From: Rubrivivax sp.
Lineage (GTDB): Bacteria; Pseudomonadota; Gammaproteobacteria; Burkholderiales; Burkholderiaceae_C
NCBI GenBank assembly: GCA_016789865.1
Contig: JAEUPC010000142.1
Location: forward strand, 1 to 43,656
Reading direction: 5' to 3'
DNA: 43,656 bases
Shown here: piece after piece, positions 23,504 to 32,583 of the stretch
Position numbering within the stretch: the first letter of the stretch is position 1
Layout: each line of letters begins with the position of its first letter
Translations under genes and position numbers: made by a program
The notes under the pieces: generated by a model
Seen by the model: the letters and a program-made list of their open reading frames with translations, nothing else
Told to the model about the DNA's origin: nothing
Database searches by the model: none

Positions 23504-26380
23504 ATGAGCACCACTGCCACCGACTACCGGCAAACCCTCAACCTGCCCGACACGCCGTTCGCGATGCGCGGCGACCTGGGCAAGCGCGAGCCCGGCTGGA
23601 TCAAGGCCTGGAACGACAAGGGCATCTACCGGCGGCTGCGTGCCGCGCGGCGCGGGGCGCCGCTGTTCGTGCTGCACGACGGCCCGCCGTATGCCAACGG
23701 CACGCTGCACATCGGCCATGCCAGCAACAAGATCCTGAAGGACATGATCGTCAAGGCGCGGCAACTCGCCGGCTTCGATGCGCGCTACATCCCGGGCTGG
23801 GACTGCCACGGCCTGCCGATCGAGAACCAGATCGAGAAGACGCACGGCCGCGGCCTGCCGCGCGACAAGGTGCAGGCACTGTCCCGCGCCTACGCCACCG
23901 AGCAGATCGGCCAGCAGATGGCCGACTTCCAGCGCCTGGGCGTGCTCGGAGACTGGGAGCACCGCTACCGCACGATGGACTTCGCCAACGAGGCCGGCGA
24001 GATCCGCGTGTTGAAGCGGCTGTTCGAGCGCGGCTTCGTCTACCGCGGCAGCAAGCCGGTGTATTGGTGCTTCGACTGCGGCAGCTCGCTGGCTGAGTTC
24101 GAGATCGAGTACGCCGACAAGAAGAGCATGGCGGTGGACGTGGCGTTCGCCGCGGCCGACGCCCAGGCGCTGGCCAATGCGTTCGGCCTGGCCGGCGCGG
24201 CCGCCCTGCCCGCCCCGGCCTTCGCCGTGATCTGGACGACGACGCCCTGGACGCTGCCGGCCAACCAGGCGCTGAACCTCAACCCGGCGCTCGACTACGC
24301 GCTCGTGCCCACCCGGCGCGGCGTGATGCTGATCGCCGCTGCGCTGGTGCAGAAGTGCCTCGCACGCTGGGGCCTCGAAGGCGCCGTGCTCGCCACTGCC
24401 AAGGGCGAGCGCCTGGGTGGCCTGCAGTTCAAGCACCCGCTGCACGATGTGCACCCGGGCTACGCGCGGCTGTCGCCCGTGTATCTGGCCGACTACGCCA
24501 CTGCGGAAGACGGCACCGGCATCGTGCACAGCTCGCCGGCCTACGGCGTGGACGACTTCAACTCCTGCCTGGCGCACGGCCTGAAGCACGACCGGATCCT
24601 GAACCCCGTGCAAGGCGACGGCCGCTACGAGGAGGCGCTGGCGCTCTTTGGCGGGCTGAACATCTGGAAGGCCAACGAGCGCATCGTCGAGGTGCTGGCT
24701 CAAAGCGACCGGCTGCTGGCCAGCGGCGCGCTCGTGCACAGCTACCCGCACTGCTGGCGCCACAAGACACCGGTGATCTACCGTGCCGCCGCGCAGTGGT
24801 TCGTGCGCATGGACGAGGGCGAGGGCGTATTCACCGTCGACAAGGCGCCTCGCACGCTGCGCCAGCTGGCGCTGGACGCCATCGACCAGACGGCCTTCTA
24901 CCCCGAGAACGGTCGCGCGCGGCTGCGCGACATGATCGCCAACCGGCCCGACTGGTGCATCAGCCGCCAGCGCAGCTGGGGCGTGCCGTTGCCGCTGTTC
25001 CTGCACAAGGTGACCGGCGAGCCGCACCCGCGCACGCTGGAGTACATGGAGCGCGCCGCCGCACTCGTCGAGCAGGGCGGCGTCGAGGCCTGGGCGCAGC
25101 TGGACGCTGCGGACTGGCTCGGCGCCACGGGCGAGCTGTCGGCCGAGGTCTATGCCAAGAGCAACGACATCCTGGACGTGTGGTTCGACTCCGGCTCCAC
25201 CTTCCACCACGTGCTGCGCGGCTCGCACCGGGGGCCGCCGGGCGACCGCGGCCACCACGAGGCCGGCCCCGAGGCCGACCTCTACCTCGAAGGGCACGAC
25301 CAGCACCGCGGCTGGTTCCACAGCTCGCTGTTGATCGGCTGCGCGCTCGAAGGCCGGGCGCCCTATCGCGGGCTGCTGACCCACGGCTTCACCGTGGACA
25401 GCCAGGGCCGCAAGATGAGCAAGAGCCTCGGAAACTTCGTCGAGATGCGCGAAGTGGCCAGGCAGATGGGCGCCGAGATCATCCGCCTGTGGTGCGCGGC
25501 CACCGACTACTCCGGCGACCTCAGCATCGACGACAAGGTGCTGGCGCGCGTGGTGGACAGCTACCGCCGCATCCGCAACACGCTGCGCTTCCTGCTGGCC
25601 AACACCTCGGACTTCGATGCGCGGAAGGATGCGGTGCCGGCCGCCGAGCTGCTGGAGATCGACCGCTGGGCGCTGGCCCGCGCTGCCCAGGTGCAGGCCG
25701 AGATCCTGAAGCACTACGAGGTCTACGAGTTCCACCCGGTGGTGCACCGGCTGCAGGTGTTCTGCGCCGACGACCTGGGCGCGTTCTACCTCGACGTGCT
25801 GAAGGACCGCCTCTACACCACCGCGCCGAAGTCGCCGGCCCGCCGCTCGGCGCAGACCGCGCTGTGGCACATCACCCAGGCCATGCTGCGCTGGATGGCG
25901 CCCTTCCTCAGCTTCACCGCCGAGGAAGCCTGGGAGGTCTTCGGCAAGACCGGCGAGTCGATCTTCTGCGAGACCTACTGGAAGTTCGACCTGCCCGGTA
26001 GCGACCCGGCGCCGCTGTTGGCCAAGTGGGCCCGCATCCGCGAGCTGCGCGACGCTGCCAACAAGGAGATCGAGAGCCTGCGCGCGGCAGGCGCGGTGGG
26101 CTCGTCGCTGCAGGCCGAAGTGGCACTCACCGTGGCGGCCGATGACCATGCGCTGCTGGACAGCCTGGGCGACGACCTCAAGTTCGTGCTCATCACCTCG
26201 GCGGCGCGCCTGCGCGAGGGCGCGGCGCCGAAGATCGAAGTCACCGCCAGCGCGGCACGCAAGTGCGAGCGCTGCTGGCACTGGCGCGACGATGTCGGCC
26301 ACGACCCGCAGCGCGCGGGTTTGTGCGGGCGCTGCACCAGCAACCTCTACGGCGCGGGCGAGACCCGGCGGTTCGCGTGA
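23504..26380 (+). CDS. ileS: Isoleucyl-tRNA synthetase
   Basis: A 958-residue class I aminoacyl-tRNA synthetase. It has the HIGH motif (69-72, in [12 protein letters not shown]), the KMSKS motif (637-641, in [10 protein letters not shown]), the CP1 editing domain with [18 protein letters not shown], the W..W tRNA-binding blocks, and a C-terminal zinc finger C921-x2-C924 ... C941-x2-C944. Length matches bacterial type I IleRS of proteobacteria (about 940). The ATG at 23504 gives [23 protein letters not shown], the standard N-terminus; no clear RBS precedes it. The stop overlaps the lspA GTG by 4 nt (GTGA), so the two are translationally coupled, as is usual for ileS-lspA. Confidence 0.97.
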   Translation: MSTTATDYRQTLNLPDTPFAMRGDLGKREPGWIKAWNDKGIYRRLRAARRGAPLFVLHDGPPYANGTLHIGHASNKILKDMIVKARQLAGFDARYIPGWDCHGLPIENQIEKTHGRGLPRDKVQALSRAYATEQIGQQMADFQRLGVLGDWEHRYRTMDFANEAGEIRVLKRLFERGFVYRGSKPVYWCFDCGSSLAEFEIEYADKKSMAVDVAFAAADAQALANAFGLAGAAALPAPAFAVIWTTTPWTLPANQALNLNPALDYALVPTRRGVMLIAAALVQKCLARWGLEGAVLATAKGERLGGLQFKHPLHDVHPGYARLSPVYLADYATAEDGTGIVHSSPAYGVDDFNSCLAHGLKHDRILNPVQGDGRYEEALALFGGLNIWKANERIVEVLAQSDRLLASGALVHSYPHCWRHKTPVIYRAAAQWFVRMDEGEGVFTVDKAPRTLRQLALDAIDQTAFYPENGRARLRDMIANRPDWCISRQRSWGVPLPLFLHKVTGEPHPRTLEYMERAAALVEQGGVEAWAQLDAADWLGATGELSAEVYAKSNDILDVWFDSGSTFHHVLRGSHRGPPGDRGHHEAGPEADLYLEGHDQHRGWFHSSLLIGCALEGRAPYRGLLTHGFTVDSQGRKMSKSLGNFVEMREVARQMGAEIIRLWCAATDYSGDLSIDDKVLARVVDSYRRIRNTLRFLLANTSDFDARKDAVPAAELLEIDRWALARAAQVQAEILKHYEVYEFHPVVHRLQVFCADDLGAFYLDVLKDRLYTTAPKSPARRSAQTALWHITQAMLRWMAPFLSFTAEEAWEVFGKTGESIFCETYWKFDLPGSDPAPLLAKWARIRELRDAANKEIESLRAAGAVGSSLQAEVALTVAADDHALLDSLGDDLKFVLITSAARLREGAAPKIEVTASAARKCERCWHWRDDVGHDPQRAGLCGRCTSNLYGAGETRRFA

Positions 26381-27009
26381 GTGCGGCCGGCAGCGACCGC
26401 GCCGACGCCGGTGCGGAGGTGGCCACTGCGCCGCTGGGTGTTGAGCCGGCCACTGCGCCGCCGGGTGCTGAGCCGGCGGCTGCGCCGCCGGGTCCGGTGC
26501 GCACCGGCTGGACGCCGGGCCTGGCCTTCTGGCTCGGGCTGGCCGTGGTGGTCATCCTGGCCGACCAGGCCACCAAGGCGCTGGTGCTGCAGCGATTCCA
26601 GTTCGGCGAGGTGCAGCCGGTCACGTCGTACTTCAATCTCGTGCGCGTGCACAACTCCGGCGCCGCCTTCAACTTCCTGGCCAGCGCTTCGGGTTGGCAG
26701 CGCTGGTTCTTCGTCGTACTGGGTGTCGTGGTCTCAGGCTTCATCGTGTGGATGATCCGCGCCCACGGCCAGCAGCGCCTGTTCTGCTTCGCGGTCACGA
26801 TGATCATGGGCGGCGCGCTGGGCAACGTCGCCGACCGCCTGCTGCACGGCTACGTGGTGGACTTTCTGCAGTTCCGCTTCGGCTTCCTGGAACCCGTCTT
26901 CCACGGCGGGTACTTCCCGAGCTTCAACCTCGCCGACAGCGCCATCACGCTGGGTGCCGGCTGCCTGATCCTCGACGAGCTGATTCGCATGAGGCGGGCG
27001 CGGGCCTGA
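26377..27009 (+). CDS. lspA: Lipoprotein signal peptidase (signal peptidase II)
   Basis: A 210-residue inner-membrane aspartic protease that removes signal peptides from diacylated prolipoproteins. Four membrane spans follow residue 48. Catalytic Asp residues are D153 in [11 protein letters not shown] and D187 in FNLADSAI, and the [10 protein letters not shown] block is present. Start is the GTG at 26377, overlapping the ileS stop by 4 nt. Compared with the usual 160-170 residues there is an extra hydrophilic Ala/Pro-rich N-terminal tail of about 45 residues containing a 9-residue period ([26 protein letters not shown]; 27-bp DNA repeat), which would lie in the cytoplasm. A later start seems less likely because no other good start precedes the first span. 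Confidence 0.93.
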   Translation: MSAAGSDRADAGAEVATAPLGVEPATAPPGAEPAAAPPGPVRTGWTPGLAFWLGLAVVVILADQATKALVLQRFQFGEVQPVTSYFNLVRVHNSGAAFNFLASASGWQRWFFVVLGVVVSGFIVWMIRAHGQQRLFCFAVTMIMGGALGNVADRLLHGYVVDFLQFRFGFLEPVFHGGYFPSFNLADSAITLGAGCLILDELIRMRRARA

Positions 27010-27042
27010 GAAAACAGTCGCCGGCCGGGGCCCGCAACCGCC

Positions 27043-27058
27043 GCCGGCGATTGCCGGC
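27043..27058. terminator. Possible terminator hairpin between lspA and the MFS gene
   Basis: GCCGGC, GATT, GCCGGC forms a 6-bp stem with a 4-nt loop in the 77-bp gap between the two convergent genes. A T-run is nearly absent (only TT follows), so it may work as a Rho-assisted or bidirectional stop, or not at all. Confidence 0.3.
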
Positions 27059-27086
27059 TTCCGCAGAGGCGCCTCAGGCCGCCGCC

Positions 27087-28277
27087 TCAGGCCGCCGCGG
27101 CGCCGGCCCTTGCCCGCGCGACCGTTGCATCGCCGGGCAGCCACGCGATGAACGCACAGGTCAGCACGGCCACGCCGGCCATCGCCAGCAGCAGCGTGGA
27201 GAAGCCGGCCGCCTTCACCGCCGGCCCCAGCGCCCACACCGCCAGCGAGCTGATGCCGATCGACACCGTCAGCCGCATGCCGGCCACGCGCGAGCGCATG
27301 CGGTCGTCGACAAAGCGCACGATCATCGCCTCGGTGAACGGGATGGCGCCGAAGACCAGCACCATCACGCCGATCAGCGCGACGTACAGCCACCACCCTT
27401 CGGCGCGCACCGCCAGCAGCAGCGCCATCACCTGCGCCAGCACGATGCCCAGGTACAGGCCCTTCAGCGGCAGGCGGTCGATGAGCCGGCCGACCACCAC
27501 CTGGGCCAGCGAGGCCACGGCGTAGACCACGGCCAGCAGCGTGCCCAGCAGCGCCGGGTCTTCCACCACGCCGCGCATGCGCTCGGTCAGCAGCTGGCCG
27601 TTGCCGTTGGTGGTGAGGTTGAAGATCACGCCGCCGGAGGCCGCCGCCGCCGTCATCACCAGGAACACGCGGGCCAGCATCGACGCCGGCAGCTCGTTGC
27701 CGGCCTGCCGCTTGCGGGCCGCCGGCGGTTCGGCCTCGGCCGGCGCCACCTTCATGAACCACAGGCCGCAGGCGATGGACACCAGCCCCGGCACCACGAA
27801 AGCCGCGCGCCATCCGCTCCACTGAACAAGGAAGCCGGTGACGATGGCCGCCGCGGCGATGCCCAGGTTGCCGGCCAGGCCGTTGAGGCCGATGACCGCG
27901 CCGGGGTTGGCCGCGCGCTGCACCAGCATCGGGATGCCCACCGGGTGGTAGATCGCGGCGAAGGTGCCCAGCAGCGTCAGCGCCGCGGCCAGCTGCCAGG
28001 CGCTGCGCGTCAGCGCCACGAGGATGGCGGCCACCCCGATGCCGAAGAAGAACACCAGCATCATGCGGCGCCGCCCCCACAGGTCGCCCAGGCGGCCGGC
28101 CGGCAGTGAGCCGGCACCGAACATCACGAAGGCGCCCGCGCCGAAGGGCATCAGGTCTTCCCAGCGCGCGAAGCCGAATTCCGCGGCGATGGCCGCCACG
28201 GCGGTGGCAAAGACCAGCAGGAACAGGTGGTCCAGCGCGTGGGCCACGTTGAGCAGGATGACGAGCCGTCGGGTCAT
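27087..28277 (-). CDS. MFS transporter
   Basis: A 396-residue major facilitator with about 12 predicted spans. The loop 2-3 signature is GRLGDLWGRRRMMLVFF and the equivalent in the second half is GRLIDRLPLKGLYLG. It also has ATAVAAIAAEFG, the YHPVGIPMLV block and an NGLAGNLG stretch in span 5, features seen in the fosmidomycin-resistance (Fsr-like) / YhhS-type subgroup, though the substrate cannot be told. The frame is open to 28391; the ATG at 28277 (MTRRLVILLNVAHALDHLF) gives a normal short cytoplasmic start. It is convergent with lspA and divergent to the DUF2189 gene (181-bp gap). Confidence 0.88.
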   Translation of the reverse strand: MTRRLVILLNVAHALDHLFLLVFATAVAAIAAEFGFARWEDLMPFGAGAFVMFGAGSLPAGRLGDLWGRRRMMLVFFFGIGVAAILVALTRSAWQLAAALTLLGTFAAIYHPVGIPMLVQRAANPGAVIGLNGLAGNLGIAAAAIVTGFLVQWSGWRAAFVVPGLVSIACGLWFMKVAPAEAEPPAARKRQAGNELPASMLARVFLVMTAAAASGGVIFNLTTNGNGQLLTERMRGVVEDPALLGTLLAVVYAVASLAQVVVGRLIDRLPLKGLYLGIVLAQVMALLLAVRAEGWWLYVALIGVMVLVFGAIPFTEAMIVRFVDDRMRSRVAGMRLTVSIGISSLAVWALGPAVKAAGFSTLLLAMAGVAVLTCAFIAWLPGDATVARARAGAAAA

Positions 28278-28458
28278 GTCGGTGAGGCTGCCTGCGGCCC
28301 GGCGCCGCGCGGCATGCCGGCATTGCACCACAGGGGCACCTGGGCCGCGGGGCCAGCGGCGGGCGCGCGGCAGGCATCGGCCCCAGCGCATCGGCCCGGG
28401 CCCATGCCTCGGGCCGGCCCCAGTGGACGGGTACCGCCGCCCCGCCTAGGCTCGCCGC

Positions 28459-29283
28459 GTGAGCTCCGCAGAAGCACCGCCCCCCTCATCTGGCACATCC
28501 GCGCCGTCCCCGGGCACGCCGGCCGCGGCCGCCGCGCCGCAGGCCCAGCCTGGCATCGTGCTGCAGCCGCTGTCGATGCGCGACCCGTTCCTCTGGCTGT
28601 GCCAGGGCTGGGCCGACTTCCGCCGCGCGCCAGCCATCGGCCTGTTCTATGGCGGCTGTTTCACCGTCATGGGCTGGGCACTGATGAAGGTGTACGAGCA
28701 GGCGCCGGCCTACCTGCTGGCGCTGTCGGCGGGCTTCCTGCTCGTCGCGCCGTTCCTGTGCCTGGGCATCTACCACGTCAGCCGCGAACTGCAGGCCGGG
28801 CGCCGGCCCGACTTCGGCGCTTCGCTGATGGCCTGGGAGTCGCGCATGGGGCAGCTGGGCATCTTCGCCTTCGTGCTGCTGGTGCTGGAGATGCTGTGGG
28901 CGCGCTCGACCCTGGTCATCTTCGCCGTCACCTTCGACGGCATGCCCGACTTCAAGGGCTCGATCTCGGCGCTGTTCAACCCCGAGAACATGACCTTCAT
29001 CGTCGCCTGGGCCGTGGTCGGCGCGATCTTCGCCACGTTGATCTTCTCGGTCAGCGTGGTCAGCATGCCGATGCTGCTGGACCGGCCTACGGACGCCATC
29101 ACCGCGGCGCTGACGAGCCTGCGCCTGGTGCTGACCCGCACGCCGGTGATGTTCTTCTGGGGGGCGCTGATCGCAGCTATCACCTTCACCGCGATGGTGC
29201 CGTGGTTCACCGGCCTGGTGGTGGTGGCGCCGGTGATCGGGCACGCGTCCTGGCATGCTTATCGCGCTGCGGTCGCCGCCTGA
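28459..29283 (+). CDS. DUF2189 / BPSS1780-family integral membrane protein
   Basis: A 274-residue membrane protein of the DUF2189 family. An Ala/Pro-rich cytoplasmic N-terminus (about 1-35) precedes five or six hydrophobic spans (about 58-80, 84-106, 130-160, 175-205, 230-268). Conserved family pieces are DPFLWLCQGWADFRRAP, APFLCLGIYHVSRELQAG, SVVSMPMLLDRPTDAITAA and HASWHAYRA near the end. Function is unknown; these proteins appear alone or near respiratory genes in Burkholderiales. GTG at 28459 is the likely start; TAGGCT lies 6 nt before it as a weak -10 candidate. No RBS. Confidence 0.85.
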   Translation: MSSAEAPPPSSGTSAPSPGTPAAAAAPQAQPGIVLQPLSMRDPFLWLCQGWADFRRAPAIGLFYGGCFTVMGWALMKVYEQAPAYLLALSAGFLLVAPFLCLGIYHVSRELQAGRRPDFGASLMAWESRMGQLGIFAFVLLVLEMLWARSTLVIFAVTFDGMPDFKGSISALFNPENMTFIVAWAVVGAIFATLIFSVSVVSMPMLLDRPTDAITAALTSLRLVLTRTPVMFFWGALIAAITFTAMVPWFTGLVVVAPVIGHASWHAYRAAVAA

Positions 29284-29343
29284 TACGGCTTCGGGATCGA
29301 TTGAATTGGTCGGGGCCACAGACCGTGGCGGATTCGGGCCGCC

Positions 29344-29594
29344 GGGGTGCCCTGCTCCGCGAATGTCCTCTAGCGGCGGCCCAGCTTCGCGGGTCCCCCG
29401 CATGCCCCCTTGATTTCGCTGCGCAGGGCACCCCATCGTCACGATCCGGCACCCGCGTCGGGACCTGGCCCACGAAGACCCACCCAGGTGCCACCGACGA
29501 CGGCGGGTGGTCGACGCAGCGAAACAGAGGATGCACTCAGGGGTCCAGCGAAGCTGGGCCGCTGAACAAGGACATTCGCAGAGCCGACCACCCG
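29344..29594. repeat. Inverted pair of 91-nt structured elements
   Basis: Two elements of identical length face each other: L at 29344-29434 and R at 29504-29594 (reverse). Each is bounded by its own terminal inverted repeat: GGGGTGCCCTG / CAGGGCACCCC in L, CGGGTGGTCG / CGACCACCCG in R. Aligned in the same orientation, the terminal stems differ at four positions and in each case the partner base has changed to keep the pair. The interiors share GCGAATGTCC, CGGCCCAGCTTCGC and TTTCGCTGCG, including an inner stem GCGAA/TTCGC. The 424-bp gap (29284-29707) contains nothing else recognisable; reading frames crossing it are repeat-derived. Resembles an oversized BIME/REP pair or a structured RNA. 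Confidence 0.85.
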
Positions 29595-29707
29595 GCGTCC
29601 TCGGCGCCACCATCTCGTCGAAGGCCTTTCCATGTTTCGAACGCAAGTGCGTACGAGCGGGCGGCTGCGCGCACTGGTGGCGGTCCGGCCTCGGGGCCGG
29701 GAGCGGC

Positions 29708-30319
29708 TCAGCGCCGGTCGTGCAGCGCGTAGGCGATCGTGCTCAGGTCGACATACTCGAGGTCGCTGCCCACCGGCACGCCGCGTGCCAGCCGCGTGGC
29801 CTTCAGGCCGCGCGCCTTCAACGCGGTGGCCAGCGCCTGGGCGGTGAGTTCGCCTTCGGCGGTGAAGCCGGTGGCCAGCACCACCTCCTCCACTGTGCCG
29901 TCGCAGGCGCGTTGCAGCAGGCGCTCCACACCGATGTCGGTGGTGCCCACGCCGTCGAGCGGGCTGATGCGGCCCATCAGCACGAAGTACAGGCCGTTGT
30001 AGCTGCCGCTGCGTTCCAGCGCCGCCTGGTCGGCGGGCGTCTCCACCACGGCCAGCAGGCGGGTGTCGCGGCGTGGGTCGGCGCAGGTGCTGCAAACATC
30101 GGCTTCGGTGAAGGTGTGGCAGCGCGAGCAGTGACGCACCGACTGGGCTGCCTGACGCAAGGCGCCGGACAGGTGCAGTGCACCGGGGCGGTCATGCTGC
30201 AGCAGGTGGTAGGCCATGCGCTGCGCCGACTTCACGCCCACGCCGGGCAGCCGGCGCAGGGCCTCGACCAGCTCTTCGAGCGCGTGGCCGGGCCGGGCGG
30301 GCTGGGGCGTGGGGGTCAT
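29708..30319 (-). CDS. recR: Recombination mediator RecR
   Basis: A 203-residue RecR, which with RecF/RecO loads RecA at single-strand gaps. Features in order: helix-hairpin-helix [20 protein letters not shown] (21-40), the four-cysteine zinc finger C64-x2-C67 ... C76-x2-C79, the TOPRIM domain ([29 protein letters not shown]) and the C-terminal Walker-like [19 protein letters not shown]. Length matches the family. Third in the dnaX-ybaB-recR operon on the minus strand, 60 nt after ybaB. Confidence 0.97.
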   Translation of the reverse strand: MTPTPQPARPGHALEELVEALRRLPGVGVKSAQRMAYHLLQHDRPGALHLSGALRQAAQSVRHCSRCHTFTEADVCSTCADPRRDTRLLAVVETPADQAALERSGSYNGLYFVLMGRISPLDGVGTTDIGVERLLQRACDGTVEEVVLATGFTAEGELTAQALATALKARGLKATRLARGVPVGSDLEYVDLSTIAYALHDRR

Positions 30320-30379
30320 GCGGGGCGGGCTGCAGCGCGGGCGAAGGGCGGGCTGGCGGCCCTGCGCTGCCCGCCGGGC

Positions 30380-30706
30380 TCAGAACGGAAACTTCATGCC
30401 CGGCGGCATCGGCAGCCCCGCGGTGAGCTTGCCCATGCGTTCGGAACTCACGCTCTCGGCGCGGCGCACCGCGTCGTTGAAGGCGGCGGCCACCAGGTCT
30501 TCCAGCATGTCCTTGTCGTCGGACAGCAGGCTGGGGTCGATGGCCACCCGCTTCACGTCATGGCGGCAGGTCATCGTCACCTTCACCAGGCCGGCGCCGG
30601 AGGTGCCCTCGACCTCGGTGTTGGCCAGTTCCTCCTGGGCGCGCTTCATGTTCTCCTGCATCGCCTGCGCCTGCTTCATCAGGCCGGCCAGCTGGCCTTT
30701 CATCAT
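30380..30706 (-). CDS. ybaB: YbaB/EbfC nucleoid-associated protein
   Basis: A 108-residue small DNA-binding protein of the YbaB/EbfC family, which binds and compacts DNA as a tweezers-like dimer. It has [34 protein letters not shown] at the start, then [25 protein letters not shown], the [18 protein letters not shown] helix and a C-terminal [12 protein letters not shown]. Of two adjacent ATG codons, 30706 is preferred since GAGG lies 8 nt upstream; 30703 is possible. The long frame upstream overlaps dnaX and is not coding. The gene lies 38 nt after dnaX and before recR, the conserved order. Confidence 0.95.
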   Translation of the reverse strand: MMKGQLAGLMKQAQAMQENMKRAQEELANTEVEGTSGAGLVKVTMTCRHDVKRVAIDPSLLSDDKDMLEDLVAAAFNDAVRRAESVSSERMGKLTAGLPMPPGMKFPF

Positions 30707-30744
30707 GGTCGAATCCTCGGCAAGGGTGGGAAGGAATGGGGTGT

Positions 30745-32508
30745 TCAAGCGGGCTTGATCGACCCGGGCACGATGCGCGCGCCCTTGAACTGTGCCAGCA
30801 GCTCGCGGACCACCGGGTCGGCCTGGATCGTGGCCTCGGCGTCGGCCTGGCGGCGTGCGCGTTCGGCGGCATCGCGCCGTGCCGGCGAGTCTTCGGGCAG
30901 GCCGGGCAGCAGCTGCAGCTGCACCGGGCCGCCCAGCGCGCCGGACAGCGCGGTTGCCAGCTTGTCGGCCAGCGCCTTCTGACGCAACGCCTCGCGCTCG
31001 ACCGCGAGCCGCCAGGTGGGAGGCTCGGTGCCCTCGTCGATGCCGATCAGCGCCGCCGACCACGCCAGCTCGCGCACCAGGGCCGCGATGCCGCCGCGCT
31101 CGACGAGCGACAGCACCAGGGCCTGCCAGCGATCGCCAAGCGCCCGCGGCACGGCAGGAACGATTGGCTCGGTCGGACCGGTCGAGCCGGATGGCGCGGC
31201 CTGAGCCCGCGCACCTGTTGGCGCGGCCGCGGGTGCCGCGGGCTCGCGCAAGGCCAAGCTGTCTGGCGCCTGGGCAGGGGCAGGCTCGGGCCCACGAGCC
31301 CCGGAGGACGCAGCGGCAGGCACCGGTGCCGCCGCCGGCACCGGCGTGCGCCGCGAAGGCGGGGCCGGTGCGCGCAGCGGCGCGCTCCTCGGTTCACGCG
31401 CTGGGGCAGCCTCGCTCGGAAAGGCCAGGAAGCGCAGCAGCACCATCGCCAGCGCCGCGTGTTCGTCGGGCATCAGCGGCAGCTCCGCGCGGCCGTGCAG
31501 CGCCATGCTGTACAGCAGTTGCGTCTCGTCGGGCGCCAGCAGGGGTGCCACGGCGCGCGCGTCGCCGGCCTCGGGGTCGGCGGCGTCCAGGGTGCCCGGC
31601 ACCACCTGCTCCACCGCGGCTTGCTGCAGCAGCATCGCCAGCTCGTCCAGCGTACCGGCGGCCGACTGGCCGCGTTCGCGCAAGCCTTGCACCAGCGCCA
31701 GCACGGCAGCGCCGTCGCGCGCGGCCAGCGCCTCGACAACCTCGCGCGCGCGGCCGCGTTCCACGCTGCCGAGCATGGTGCGCACCACGGTCTCTTCGAG
31801 CTTGCCGCCGCCGTAGGCGATGGCCTGGTCGGCCAGCGACAGGCCGTCGCGCATCGAGCCGCGCGCCGCGCGGCCCAGCAGCCGCAGCGACGCATCGTCG
31901 TACGGCACGCCCTCGGCGGCGAGCACCTGCGCCAGATGGGCACGCACGGTGTCGGGCGCCATCGGCCGCAGGTTGAACTGCAGGCAGCGGCTGAGCACCG
32001 TGGGCAGCATCTTCTCCGGGTCGGTGGTGGCCAGCACGAACTTCAGGTACTCGGGCGGCTCTTCCAGCGTCTTCAGCAGTGCGTTGAACGCATCCTTGGT
32101 GAGCTGGTGCGCCTCGTCGATCATGAACACCTTGAAGCGCCCGATGCCCGGCTTGTAGGCGGCGCGCTCGATGAGGTCGCGGATCTCGTCGATGCTGCGG
32201 TTGCTGGCCGCGTCGAGCTCGATGTAGTCGATGTAGCGGTCGGCGTCGATCTCGCGGCAGGCCTGGCACTGGCCGCAGGGCTGGGCGGTGATGCCGCCGC
32301 TGCCGTCGGGCCCGGTGCAGTTCAGGCTCTTGGCGAGGATGCGGCTGACGGTGGTCTTGCCGATGCCGCGCGTGCCGGTGAACAGGTAGGCGTGGTGCAG
32401 CCGGTTGCGCGCGAGCGCGTGGCTGAGCGCCTGCACCACATGTTCCTGGCCGACCATCTGCGCGAAGGTGCGCGGGCGGTACTTGCGCGCGAGGACCACG
32501 GTGCTCAT
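30745..32508 (-). CDS. dnaX: DNA polymerase III subunits gamma and tau (DnaX)
   Basis: A 587-residue clamp-loader ATPase. N-terminal AAA+ core: [15 protein letters not shown] (10-24), Walker A GTRGIGKT (45-52), zinc cysteines C64, C78, C81, C84, Walker B MIDEAH (129-134), sensor 1 [18 protein letters not shown] with the SRC motif (173-175). A Pro/Ala-rich linker joins the C-terminal tau region that binds polymerase alpha and DnaB. No A-AAA-AAG slippery run is visible, so the E. coli frameshift that makes gamma is not expected here. The ATG at 32508 gives [19 protein letters not shown] hexamer is 7 nt upstream and no RBS is seen, which suggests a leaderless mRNA. First gene of the dnaX-ybaB-recR operon. 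Confidence 0.96.
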   Translation of the reverse strand: MSTVVLARKYRPRTFAQMVGQEHVVQALSHALARNRLHHAYLFTGTRGIGKTTVSRILAKSLNCTGPDGSGGITAQPCGQCQACREIDADRYIDYIELDAASNRSIDEIRDLIERAAYKPGIGRFKVFMIDEAHQLTKDAFNALLKTLEEPPEYLKFVLATTDPEKMLPTVLSRCLQFNLRPMAPDTVRAHLAQVLAAEGVPYDDASLRLLGRAARGSMRDGLSLADQAIAYGGGKLEETVVRTMLGSVERGRAREVVEALAARDGAAVLALVQGLRERGQSAAGTLDELAMLLQQAAVEQVVPGTLDAADPEAGDARAVAPLLAPDETQLLYSMALHGRAELPLMPDEHAALAMVLLRFLAFPSEAAPAREPRSAPLRAPAPPSRRTPVPAAAPVPAAASSGARGPEPAPAQAPDSLALREPAAPAAAPTGARAQAAPSGSTGPTEPIVPAVPRALGDRWQALVLSLVERGGIAALVRELAWSAALIGIDEGTEPPTWRLAVEREALRQKALADKLATALSGALGGPVQLQLLPGLPEDSPARRDAAERARRQADAEATIQADPVVRELLAQFKGARIVPGSIKPA

Positions 32509-32515
32509 CGCGGGC

Positions 32516-32576
32516 ATTCTATGGGGCGCCATCGTGCGGGCCGCCTCGTGGGCGACGCGAAGCGCGCGCCGATAAT
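32516..32576. promoter_or_regulatory. Divergent candidate -10 boxes for dnaX and the PurM-like gene
   Basis: In the 75-bp gap, TAGAAT on the minus strand (32521-32516) lies exactly 7 nt before the dnaX ATG, and GATAAT on the plus strand (32571-32576) lies exactly 7 nt before the PurM-like ATG. Both starts lack an RBS. The symmetric 7-nt spacing favours transcription starting at the A of each ATG. No clear -35 boxes. Confidence 0.45.
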
Positions 32577-32583
32577 CGGGCGC

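Noticed and set aside
23060-26302. Minus-strand open frame of 1,080 codons opposite ileS
   Set aside because: Exact antisense of ileS with His/Arg/Ala/Val-rich composition and no domain; typical GC-rich shadow frame.
29344-29594. Integron attC sites
   Set aside because: The elements are palindromic and of suitable length, but the attC core ends (GTTRRRY / RYYYAAC) are absent and there are no cassette genes or integrase.
29207-29646. Minus-strand reading frames across the repeat region
   Set aside because: They translate the 91-nt inverted elements and their surroundings; the covariation shows selection on structure, not codons.
30745-32508. Programmed frameshift producing gamma from dnaX
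   Set aside because: No A-AAA-AAG or similar slippery run is visible in this GC-rich gene.
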